Source of the DNA: Clostridiales bacterium | GTDB lineage: Bacteria; Bacillota; Clostridia; Saccharofermentanales; Saccharofermentanaceae | NCBI GenBank assembly: GCA_017940895.1 | Contig: JAGAXM010000019.1 | Span: 37,673 to 101,672 of the forward strand | Length of the DNA stretch: 64,000 nt | Direction: 5' to 3' | In this document: one piece after another, positions 40,724 through 47,787 of the stretch | Layout of the letters: each line of letters opens with the position of its first letter | Numbering within the stretch: the stretch's first letter is position 1 | Made by a program: the position numbers and the translations under genes | Notes under the pieces: generated by a model | What the model saw: the letters and a program-made list of their open reading frames with translations, nothing else | What the model was told of the DNA's origin: nothing | The model's database searches: none

Positions 40724-41788
40724 CTAGGGCTCTATCGTGCCGCCGCCTAAGACTTCGTCACCGTCGTACAGCACACATGCCTGCCCCGGAGTTATCGCGC
40801 GTAAAGGCTCGTCGAAAAGCACTTCCACCCTTCCGTCAGGCAGCGCATTACATACACACGGCTGCTCCTTCTGACGGTATCTTATCTTCGCCTTGCACTT
40901 AAATCCTGCTTCAGGAATGAAGCCGCAGGTCCAGATGAAGTCGCTTGCGATAAGACGCGATGAATAGAGGTCTTTCTCAGTACCTAAATACACTGTGTTA
41001 GAGGCAGGATCTACTCTTAATACATATAAGGGTTCTTCGAATGCTATGCCGAGTCCTTTTCGCTGCCCGCGCGTGTAACGGATGATGCCTTCATGCCTGC
41101 CGAGAACGCGTCCGTCGGTGTAGACGAAGTCACCCTGCGGGTAATCCTTGCCCGTGAGCTCTTTAATGACATCCGTGTACTTGCCCTGCGGCACGAAGCA
41201 GATGTCCTGGCTGTCGGGCTTATTGGAGTTCACGAAGCCGTTCTGCTCCGCGATCTGTCGCGTCTGACTCTTTGTAAGATCCCCTATTGGGAGAAGCACA
41301 TGCGCGAGCATCTCCTGTGTGAGCGAGTACAGCACATAGCTCTGATCCTTATTCTCATCAGGCGCTTTAAGCAGAGCGTAACGGCCGTCTCTTTGCTCGA
41401 TGCGCGCGTAATGACCGGTGACTATCTTGTCGCATCCTAAAACTAAAGCGCGCTCGAAGAGCTTGTCGAATTTCATATATCGATTACAGTCTATGCATGG
41501 ATTCGGCGTGAGACCATGCTCGTACGCATAAATAAACTTATCTATTACATGGTCGCGGAAACCGTCCTTGAAGTTAAAGACGTAGTAAGGCATGCCGAGC
41601 TTATATGCGACCGCACGCGCGTCCTCGACATCGTCCAATGTGCAGCACGTGTGCGAGTTCTCGCGGGCAACGGCAGGGTCGTCATGAAGCTTCATGGTAC
41701 AGCCGATGCACTCGTAGCCCTGCTGCTGTGTAAGATATGCTGCGACGGAAGAATCGACGCCGCCGCTCATCGCGATAAGTGCTTTCAT
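40724..41788 (-). CDS. mnmA: tRNA-specific 2-thiouridylase MnmA
   Basis: 354 residues. The PP-loop SGGVDSS is at 8-14. The catalytic cysteines are C98 (TPNPCIDCN) and C197 (DSQDICFVP), which form the sulfur-transfer disulfide. The C-terminal part includes GLGIAFEEPLYV and the beta-barrel. The enzyme puts sulfur at U34 of Lys, Glu and Gln tRNAs, using sulfur from an IscS-type desulfurase such as the one at 16156. The start overlaps the end of the preceding membrane protein gene by four bases. Confidence 0.96.
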   Translation of the reverse strand: MKALIAMSGGVDSSVAAYLTQQQGYECIGCTMKLHDDPAVARENSHTCCTLDDVEDARAVAYKLGMPYYVFNFKDGFRDHVIDKFIYAYEHGLTPNPCIDCNRYMKFDKLFERALVLGCDKIVTGHYARIEQRDGRYALLKAPDENKDQSYVLYSLTQEMLAHVLLPIGDLTKSQTRQIAEQNGFVNSNKPDSQDICFVPQGKYTDVIKELTGKDYPQGDFVYTDGRVLGRHEGIIRYTRGQRKGLGIAFEEPLYVLRVDPASNTVYLGTEKDLYSSRLIASDFIWTCGFIPEAGFKCKAKIRYRQKEQPCVCNALPDGRVEVLFDEPLRAITPGQACVLYDGDEVLGGGTIEP

Positions 41789-42549
41789 TCTTCGATCCTT
41801 TTTGTCTGACGGATAAACAGATAAACCGCCAGAGCGGGATTAACCAATACGATGAAGAACCCAATGATATTAGTGAAGAGACGGTAAGAGTCGGCACTGT
41901 CGCTTCCGTAGAAGTGAAGAGATCCGATCTGCATCAGATATGTGATTATAATCACGAGCGCGAGCAGAAGATGAAACAGCCAATATGACGGAACCGCCTT
42001 CTCCCTGTCGCTGTTTTTCCGGAATATATTCATGAAGATGATACCGATCGCTACAGATACTATTATGCCCACCGAATTCGCTGCGTAAAATGCGCCCTGA
42101 ACCTGAACGTACTCGTAGCTGTCCGGCATCAGGGCATTTCGCAGAACGATCTGAAGGAACGTCGCAATGACCGGGCTCACGGTAACGATGATGCACCACA
42201 TGATCTTAGTACCGTACTCTTTGTGCGCATAAAGCCATATAAGGACTCTTCCGAGAGTACCTATGATAAACGAGGCAAGTCCCGCTGCCAGAACGGCATT
42301 GTTGTAAGTATTATTGAAGTATATTTCCTCGGTCAGACTTCCGTTATCGATAAGAGTCCGAAGTATCGTACCGGTCTGACTCAGAAGAGCACACATGCTG
42401 GCGGCTGTCACAGCGAATCCCAAAAGTCTTACATTCTTATTCTTGCCGATTCCGGCGAGAATTCCTAATATGATGACCACTATTGCCGCAAGGATGTTTT
42501 CCCACTTGCAGACCAGATCCGTAAACTCCAATAACGTCATGTCAGCCAT
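41785..42549 (-). CDS. Polytopic membrane protein, unknown function
   Basis: 254 residues with seven hydrophobic helices and a short cytoplasmic C-terminus ending RQTKRIEE. No conserved motif is recognised. It overlaps mnmA by ATGA and probably shares its transcript, which may be a matter of position only. It diverges from the lipoprotein gene at 42600. Confidence 0.75.
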   Translation of the reverse strand: MADMTLLEFTDLVCKWENILAAIVVIILGILAGIGKNKNVRLLGFAVTAASMCALLSQTGTILRTLIDNGSLTEEIYFNNTYNNAVLAAGLASFIIGTLGRVLIWLYAHKEYGTKIMWCIIVTVSPVIATFLQIVLRNALMPDSYEYVQVQGAFYAANSVGIIVSVAIGIIFMNIFRKNSDREKAVPSYWLFHLLLALVIIITYLMQIGSLHFYGSDSADSYRLFTNIIGFFIVLVNPALAVYLFIRQTKRIEE

Positions 42550-42565
42550 AGCATATACTCCTGCT

Positions 42566-42593
42566 TTGATTAGAAATCATCATACATTATACT
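42566..42593 (+). promoter_or_regulatory. Promoter placed directly before a start codon
   Basis: TTGATT (42566-42571), 16 bases, TATACT (42588-42593). Transcription would begin near 42600, at the ATG of the lipoprotein gene, leaving no untranslated leader. No Shine-Dalgarno is visible. Confidence 0.55.
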
Positions 42594-42599
42594 ATGCCT

Positions 42600-43673
42600 A
42601 TGAAACATGGAATATGGATATTAACTGCAACACTAATTCTCGCACTGTCACTCCCGCTCGGCGTATGCGGATGCAAGCGTAAGAATTTTCCCAAGCGCGG
42701 TGAGCTCGAGCCTAAGGTCATGACTTATATGATGAACAAATACGGTTTCGAGCCCGAGATCGAAGACTGGCGTACGGAGACAAACTTCAATACATGCAAC
42801 CACTACCTGCTCGTAAATGACGGAACGGATCAGTTCGAGATACATATCGACACCAACAGCCGTATTACAGATGACTACGAGAGTGCTGCCATAAACGAAG
42901 ACATGCGCAAGTGGGCTGACGGCATACTTCCGGGTGCGGTATATGCTCATGCTGATCACGAGTTTTATGGCGAGACGCAGAAGTACACAGGCGACGTGTG
43001 GGAGTTCATGGAAGAGTACAGTGTATACCCGGCGCTGACATTTACTTATGTCGGGCAGGATCTTGATACCGGGGATGCGACGGCGCTCATGGATGCGATC
43101 GCCCGGCTCGATGTCACCAACGAATATACTTTAATCTCCTGCCCTTCAGATGAAGATGCTGCTGTCGTGTGGGATCAGGGTTTTGTTAACGGCTACATCG
43201 ATATCGTAAGGTACGCGCCGTACATCGACGAGAGCTTAAGTTATCACAGTCCTGATTACGAGTATCAGCATGATGTATATGACTTAAGGCACGAGGGCGA
43301 CGTTCTTTACTGTGAGCTCGTTCCGAACGGCGATGCGCCTGTTCCTGCAAGCGAGTACGGTGTCAGGGAGGCCGGCAGCTCTTTGTCGGATATCTGTCCC
43401 ACGTACGAACTTACCAACAATTACTACGGATCCGGTGAATCCTCCGATGATATGGATGTGCTCGTATTCGTGCCGCTGTCTTTGATCGACGAGGAGATCA
43501 TTTATCAGAACTATTACGGAAGCAATACGCCCGACAACGTGATAGGCGTCGAGAGCAGTTCTTTGGACGGAGATCCTACTCACTTCGGGTTCCGCATATA
43601 CGGAGATTATGCCGTGCTTGATATGTATACGCCTGTCGGCACAACGTATTTCTCTGTTGAACGGGATAGTTAA
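42600..43673 (+). CDS. Predicted lipoprotein, unknown function
   Basis: 357 residues from ATG 42600; another ATG six bases earlier is possible but lies next to the -10 box. The signal MKHGIWILTATLILALSLPL ends in a GVCGC lipobox. The mature part is acidic and Tyr-rich with no known motif; about 330 residues probably form one or two domains. No Shine-Dalgarno precedes it, so leaderless translation is possible. Function unknown. Confidence 0.75.
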   Translation: MKHGIWILTATLILALSLPLGVCGCKRKNFPKRGELEPKVMTYMMNKYGFEPEIEDWRTETNFNTCNHYLLVNDGTDQFEIHIDTNSRITDDYESAAINEDMRKWADGILPGAVYAHADHEFYGETQKYTGDVWEFMEEYSVYPALTFTYVGQDLDTGDATALMDAIARLDVTNEYTLISCPSDEDAAVVWDQGFVNGYIDIVRYAPYIDESLSYHSPDYEYQHDVYDLRHEGDVLYCELVPNGDAPVPASEYGVREAGSSLSDICPTYELTNNYYGSGESSDDMDVLVFVPLSLIDEEIIYQNYYGSNTPDNVIGVESSSLDGDPTHFGFRIYGDYAVLDMYTPVGTTYFSVERDS

Positions 43674-43688
43674 GGTTTATATTCCCTG

Positions 43689-43725
43689 TTGCAATTTTTC
43701 CCGCATGGTGTAATATTACACCATG
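43689..43725 (+). promoter_or_regulatory. Promoter and 22-base palindrome covering the start codon
   Basis: TTGCAA (43689-43694), 16 bases, TAATAT (43711-43716). A perfect palindrome with half-site CATGGTGTAAT spans 43704-43725; its last three bases are the ATG of the XRE gene. It covers -10 and start, so binding would shut off the gene. Confidence 0.78.
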
Positions 43726-44169
43726 ACTAGAGAAGAATTAATCACAAAAGTTAACGGAAGATTAAAGCTCGTCAGGACCGAGTACGGACTGACGCAGGAC
43801 AAGATGGCTGCCATCCTCGGCATATCGAAGAAGACTTTGGTCGAGAGCGAGAAAGGCCGACGTTCACTTGGCTGGACCGAGACGGTCGCGCTGACTTCGA
43901 TCTTCGAGCACAGCTCGATCCTTAAAGACGCATTGGGCGAGGACTTCAACGAGATGATATCCGCGCTCGCACTTGAAGGCGTCGAGATCTCCTACCCTCC
44001 CACGATGGGCGGGAAAGTCTGGTGGCGCGAGATAAAGAGCGCAGGAGGATACAGGATCCAGCAGAACCTGATATCCAATCACTACAGGCTGCTCGACGAG
44101 AAAGACCGCCGTCTCATATCGTCGTTCGATCTTAAGGAAGTCGAGGATTATCTGGAGGACTTGGTATGA
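43723..44169 (+). CDS. XRE-family regulator, probably autoregulated
   Basis: 148 residues. An HTH near 10-65: LKLVRTEYGLTQDKMAAILGISKKTLVESEKGRR, read in part as GLTQDKMAAILGISKKT. The C-terminal part has no clear relatives. The ATG at 43723 is the end of a 22-base palindrome and has no Shine-Dalgarno; the -10 lies seven bases upstream, so the message may be leaderless. The stop overlaps the next gene (ATGA). It probably represses this two-gene operon. Confidence 0.85.
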   Translation: MTREELITKVNGRLKLVRTEYGLTQDKMAAILGISKKTLVESEKGRRSLGWTETVALTSIFEHSSILKDALGEDFNEMISALALEGVEISYPPTMGGKVWWREIKSAGGYRIQQNLISNHYRLLDEKDRRLISSFDLKEVEDYLEDLV

Positions 44170-44519
44170 AGAAGTCTGATTCAAGGATTGCCGTCGCTGT
44201 TATTCTTCTTTTTGCCGTGCTGCTCATTGCGCTCGGCTTCATCGCATTCACGCCCCACACAAAGAACTTTACTTACATCTGCGAAGCCCGCGCCGTCGAA
44301 GACAACAATGTCTACATGTCAGTCAGCGATCACGATTACCACTACTATGCCCTTACCGGTCAGTTCCATTGCTATATAGACTGTGATGAGGAGCTCGAAG
44401 AGCTTGATGATGAGGCGACTTTACTAACCGTCCACCCCATCGGGCTTCGCTGGTACCGCACCGACAACAGCGGCATCTGGACCCGCGAACTCACTGTAGT
44501 GTATGAGGTAGAAGACTGA
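44166..44519 (+). CDS. Small single-pass membrane protein, unknown
   Basis: 117 residues. One membrane helix at about 9-29, then an extracellular domain with ACIDIC runs (DCDEELEELDDEATLL). The start overlaps the XRE gene stop, so the two are coupled. A regulator-plus-membrane-protein pair of this kind might sense or protect the envelope, but nothing in the sequence states a function. Confidence 0.75.
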   Translation: MKKSDSRIAVAVILLFAVLLIALGFIAFTPHTKNFTYICEARAVEDNNVYMSVSDHDYHYYALTGQFHCYIDCDEELEELDDEATLLTVHPIGLRWYRTDNSGIWTRELTVVYEVED

Positions 44520-44595
44520 TTGCGAGAAATTCCAGGATTCTCGCTTTGAAAACGGATTTTTATGGAATGCTTTCTGGAATTTTCAAGCCAACACA

Positions 44596-44628
44596 CAAAA
44601 ACGGCCGGAGGATGATCCCCCGACCGTT
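44596..44628 (-). terminator. Terminator after the double-glycine peptide gene
   Basis: AACGG/CCGTT arms (44600-44604, 44624-44628) with inner CGG/CCG and GGAT/ATCC pairs make a long, slightly imperfect stem, followed on the minus strand by TTTTTG. Confidence 0.8.
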
Positions 44629-44649
44629 CTGACTTATTAAATTATTAAG

Positions 44650-44859
44650 TTAAGCCTTCGGTGCGACGTGCATATGTCCGGGCAGATTATCATCGTAAAT
44701 TTCCTTCTCACCGTTAGCGATAGCACCTGCTGCGCCTCTTGTCAGATCAGGAATATTTGCTGCCAGATCACCTGCCCTCACTGCCGCTATATCAACTCCG
44801 CCGACTACATCCGTAAGATCATCGACGCTTAACTCAATATCTTTCTCTCTATCACCCAT
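44650..44859 (-). CDS. Small peptide with double-glycine leader, bacteriocin/RiPP-precursor-like
   Basis: 69 residues with an optimal GAAGGAGG ribosome site and its own terminator, so it is surely expressed. The first 21 residues, MGDREKDIELSVDDLTDVVGG, shown here as ELSVDDLTDVVGG, match the acidic leader with L, S, L and GG at -1/-2 used by C39-peptidase exporters. The remaining 48 residues are rich in Ala, Asp and Gly without Cys, ending GHMHVAPKA. No exporter or modifying enzyme is nearby. It could be an unmodified bacteriocin, a signalling peptide, or a chance resemblance. Confidence 0.65.
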   Translation of the reverse strand: MGDREKDIELSVDDLTDVVGGVDIAAVRAGDLAANIPDLTRGAAGAIANGEKEIYDDNLPGHMHVAPKA

Positions 44860-44882
44860 CGGTCTATCCTCCTTCGTCAGAT

Positions 44883-44900
44883 TAAGAGCATCCGCTCTTA
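44883..44900 (-). promoter_or_regulatory. Hairpin or operator in the peptide gene's leader
   Basis: TAAGAGC-ATCC-GCTCTTA, a perfect seven-base inverted repeat just upstream of the GGAGG of 44650-44859. Confidence 0.55.
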
Positions 44901-44979
44901 TCTTATTATTCCATGATTAGACGGATATTGCGTTAACATTCTTTAAACGTTCATAAGAGCCCCCGCCGAGCCAAGCCCT

Positions 44980-45090
44980 TTACAACGGATTGGTCTCCAG
45001 ATACTCTTCCAACTCGACAATAAGATCATCGCCGTTAACGTCATAGAACAGATATGTAAGACACCCCACGATCATCGGGTTCAGGTCCAT
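44980..45090 (-). CDS. Possible small ORF of 36 residues
   Basis: An ATG at 45090, six bases after the stop of the dispanin-like gene, opens MDLNPMIVGCLTYLF and ends in an acidic ELEEYLETNPL. The start has a weak ribosome site only. Position and a plausible amphipathic composition argue for a gene; short length argues against. It may be the remnant of a longer one. Confidence 0.35.
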   Translation of the reverse strand: MDLNPMIVGCLTYLFYDVNGDDLIVELEEYLETNPL

Positions 45091-45096
45091 ATCAAG

Positions 45097-45387
45097 TCAG
45101 AATCCGGAAGTGACCATAGCCCAGAACAGATATGCGAACCCGCCGAGAACTACTACACATTCGACAGCTAATACTATTCCGCCGACTATAAGAAGTATCT
45201 TCGCGGTATGAGACTTACTCTTATAATCCTCGTAATCCCCGCTCTTCCAAGCGTTGTTCGCCATTATCGTGAATATCAGCGGTATGATGCCGTATAACAA
45301 CGGCACAAATACGATCTCGATAATGCTGAATACAATACCCGTAACTAATGTCGGATTATCTCCGCGCGGCTGATTATTAGATCCCAT
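45097..45387 (-). CDS. Small membrane protein, CD225/dispanin-like
   Basis: 96 residues from ATG 45387 (GAGGG upstream). Two membrane helices at about 15-40 and 65-90. Between them is MANNAWKSGDYEDYKSKSHTAKI, read as NNAWKSGDYEDYKSKSHTA, which matches the loop of bacterial CD225/dispanin and related DUF4190-type proteins. The role in bacteria is unknown. The true family assignment is by pattern only. Confidence 0.68.
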   Translation of the reverse strand: MGSNNQPRGDNPTLVTGIVFSIIEIVFVPLLYGIIPLIFTIMANNAWKSGDYEDYKSKSHTAKILLIVGGIVLAVECVVVLGGFAYLFWAMVTSGF

Positions 45388-45660
45388 GTATAAACCCTCA
45401 ATACTTTGTATGTGAAGATTATACCCAAAATCGTGCATTCAAGACTATATCGTAAACAAATGATGCTGCTGTCTCAAAAGCGACATATGCACAAAGAGTT
45501 CAAATATATAAGTTTTCGAAAACAGGGATTTTAGTATACAAATACGGGATAAAAAATATATAGAAGATCGATTATCCATATCTGTTCCATGCGATTACTA
45601 TCCCCCGAGCTCAAGTCTCAAGTATATTTATCATCTTAGAGCTGAATTAATAAGCCACTC
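45388..45660. other. AT-rich intergenic stretch, no gene seen
   Basis: No frame with a start and ribosome site on either strand. It leads into the palindromic repeat cluster at 45661. Confidence 0.6.
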
Positions 45661-45848
45661 GTCACGGAATTCTTGAAATCAGAAAAAGGTGACCGATTTT
45701 GACGCATTTTGGTACCGGAATCTTCAAAAATGAAATCCCGTGACCTAATCTGCTGCATTGGGGTCACGGAATTCTTATATCAGGGAAAAACGGTACGAAA
45801 TTCCCCTGAATTCGGTCACGGAATCATCAGTTTTTAAATTCCGTGACC
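45661..45848. repeat. Cluster of GGTCACGGAATTC palindromic repeats
   Basis: The word occurs five times in alternating orientation: 45661-45672, 45734-45745 (inverted), 45762-45774, 45814-45824 and 45837-45848 (inverted). The last two make a hairpin GGTCACGGAA...TTCCGTGACC with a 15-base loop. No coding frame fits. It lies behind the PAP2 gene. Confidence 0.78.
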
Positions 45849-45859
45849 AGAACACAATT

Positions 45860-46750
45860 TTAACTACGCCGCCTGACTCCGTTGTACGACATACAGAACT
45901 TCAGGCTGTAAAGCGCACCGAATGAGATGTCCGTAAGATAGTTATTACCTGACAACAACCGGCTTAAGATCACAATAACAGCGAAGATTCCTGCAATGAT
46001 CGTCAGGACTCTCTCATGTTTCTTAAGTGACGGAATCACGAGCGAATACGACGGGAATATGATTATAAAGAGAACCGCATACAACGCATGACCGCTTACG
46101 AATGAACCCTGATGCGAGGAAATAAGATCCGTAAACGACATCAGCAGCTTACCGCCCTTGGGAAGTCTGTACCACGGCATGAAGCCGTCAGTGCTGCCTT
46201 CCGCTATAAGCCGCAGATAAGACGGGCGGTCGATCATACAGTTCAGATAATGTGCGATAAAAAAACCTATCGTAAACACCAATATGAGTTTGATCAACAC
46301 CTTTATCGTGTCAGCATCATGGCGGTTGCCGTTAATAATGAAGCCCAACAGGAATGCGACGATAAAGCAAACCGCGCCTGCGAGCAGACTTCCCGCCAAT
46401 GTCCCTGCAAGCTTCGAAAAACACCCGGCAAACAGCGGATCATGAAGCACCTTTGCCCCGCCAAGAACAGCAGTCGAACAAAACAGATATAAGAAAACAA
46501 CACCGACAAGCGCTCTGCGCCCGACGCTTTTACATCCCGCCCACAGCTGCCTGCAAAGAACGCCTAAGAAAAGAACACATGACTCGAAGAAGAGAATTAC
46601 GGTTATAAACCCGATCACCCTGAAAGCAAGCGAGTCACCTGTATAAAGCGCCTCGGATACAGCAAGGTCAAAGAAACTTCCTGCTGCTATCCCTATTACA
46701 CATAAGACAATCAGGATCAGATAAAGAACCGTCTTTGAAGTCTTTCTCAT
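45860..46750 (-). CDS. PAP2-superfamily membrane protein with degenerate active site
   Basis: 296 residues, about seven membrane helices. The three PAP2 phosphatase regions can be placed: MIDRPSYL, SFVSGHALYA and SRLLSGNNYLTD. In the first, the Lys that should lie seven residues before Arg is Tyr. In the third, the nucleophile His of SRx5Hx3D is Asn. The middle His is kept. It is probably not an active phosphatase; a lipid-binding or structural role is possible. A palindromic operator lies at its promoter. Confidence 0.8.
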   Translation of the reverse strand: MRKTSKTVLYLILIVLCVIGIAAGSFFDLAVSEALYTGDSLAFRVIGFITVILFFESCVLFLGVLCRQLWAGCKSVGRRALVGVVFLYLFCSTAVLGGAKVLHDPLFAGCFSKLAGTLAGSLLAGAVCFIVAFLLGFIINGNRHDADTIKVLIKLILVFTIGFFIAHYLNCMIDRPSYLRLIAEGSTDGFMPWYRLPKGGKLLMSFTDLISSHQGSFVSGHALYAVLFIIIFPSYSLVIPSLKKHERVLTIIAGIFAVIVILSRLLSGNNYLTDISFGALYSLKFCMSYNGVRRRS

Positions 46751-46766
46751 ATATCTCTCCCTTGTT

Positions 46767-46813
46767 ATTGAACGCGTTCAATTTACTATAACAAGCGGGA
46801 GATATTTTTTCAA
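46767..46813 (-). promoter_or_regulatory. Promoter and palindromic operator of the PAP2-like gene
   Basis: Minus strand: TTGAAA (46808-46813), 17 bases, TATAGT (46785-46790), followed by the perfect palindrome ATTGAACGCGTTCAAT (46767-46782). The form suits a TetR-family repressor; none is adjacent. Confidence 0.75.
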
Positions 46814-46863
46814 CATATCATACTGTCACCAAGGAAACCGAAACTTCCTGCGTGTCGGTCCCC

Positions 46864-47712
46864 CTATCTGTTGTAAATAAATCTCTGCTGCTTGGGAGTC
46901 TTCCCCTTCCACGCCTTGTATGCCCTGATAAAATGGCTGCTGTCGAAGAACCCGGTCTGCGCCGCTATATACGAGATATCGTAATCGGTATGCATCAGAA
47001 GTTCATCCGCCTTATGAAGACGGATGTAGTTGATGTACTCCTTGCACGAGCGCCCGTAGTTGTCCCGAAACAGCCTCGCGAAATGTGAATAACTTAAGTG
47101 GCACTTCGCCGCCAGATCCGCGATCTCGAGCTTCTCCGATGAATGCATATCTATGTATTCGAGAATGCGGTAAAAGGACAAGGACACTTCGTTCTGTTTG
47201 TGTTCTTTCTCGGGCAAAACCTTGTCACACATGCGTGCGATGTAAATAAGAATTCCGAATATATCCGACTGCATCTTAAAGGTATGAAGAAGATCGCGGG
47301 AATTATACTCGCTTACACAAGAGATGACGGAATCTGAAATCTCCTCAGCGTTTTTTACAATGAGGCAGTAGTCCTGATCCGAGCCTCTGGTCACGAAATA
47401 ATCGTACATCTTCTGGACGTAGGCTTCGGGGATACTTATGGTGTGGATATCGAATTTGATTACTGCATAATCGACCGGCTCGCCCGTATCGTTATCCGCC
47501 CTCGTAATCTCATGAAGCTGAAGAGGATAGATATAACAGATATCGCCCTTCTCGAGGATGAAACTGTAGTCATTACAGATCAATTTGATCCGACCGCTTT
47601 TGATATACAGGATCTCAGAGTAATAATGCCAGTGCTTAGGCGAATTCACTGACGGGGTATAGAAGATATCGTAGGGGGTGTCCTGACGGTCGATATTTTC
47701 AAACAGTTCCAT
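46864..47712 (-). CDS. AraC-family regulator with cupin domain
   Basis: 282 residues. N-terminal cupin: HWHYYSEILYIKSGRIKL and EKGDICYIYPLQLHEI, a sugar-binding pocket in AraC proteins. C-terminal double HTH: LEIADLAAKCHLSYSHFARLFRDNYG and DISYIAAQTGFFDSSHFIRAYKAWKGKTPKQQR, in part. It diverges from the beta-mannosidase operon, 75 bases apart, and is the likely activator of that operon in response to a mannoside or mannose. Confidence 0.92.
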   Translation of the reverse strand: MELFENIDRQDTPYDIFYTPSVNSPKHWHYYSEILYIKSGRIKLICNDYSFILEKGDICYIYPLQLHEITRADNDTGEPVDYAVIKFDIHTISIPEAYVQKMYDYFVTRGSDQDYCLIVKNAEEISDSVISCVSEYNSRDLLHTFKMQSDIFGILIYIARMCDKVLPEKEHKQNEVSLSFYRILEYIDMHSSEKLEIADLAAKCHLSYSHFARLFRDNYGRSCKEYINYIRLHKADELLMHTDYDISYIAAQTGFFDSSHFIRAYKAWKGKTPKQQRFIYNR

Positions 47713-47787
47713 AGCGATAATAGATTTTTACAATTTTCTGCACCATTCTTAATACATTTATAACACGAGATTATAGAGAATGAAAGC

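Noticed and set aside
45661..45848. CRISPR array
   Set aside because: Units alternate in orientation with uneven spacing and no spacers of constant length.
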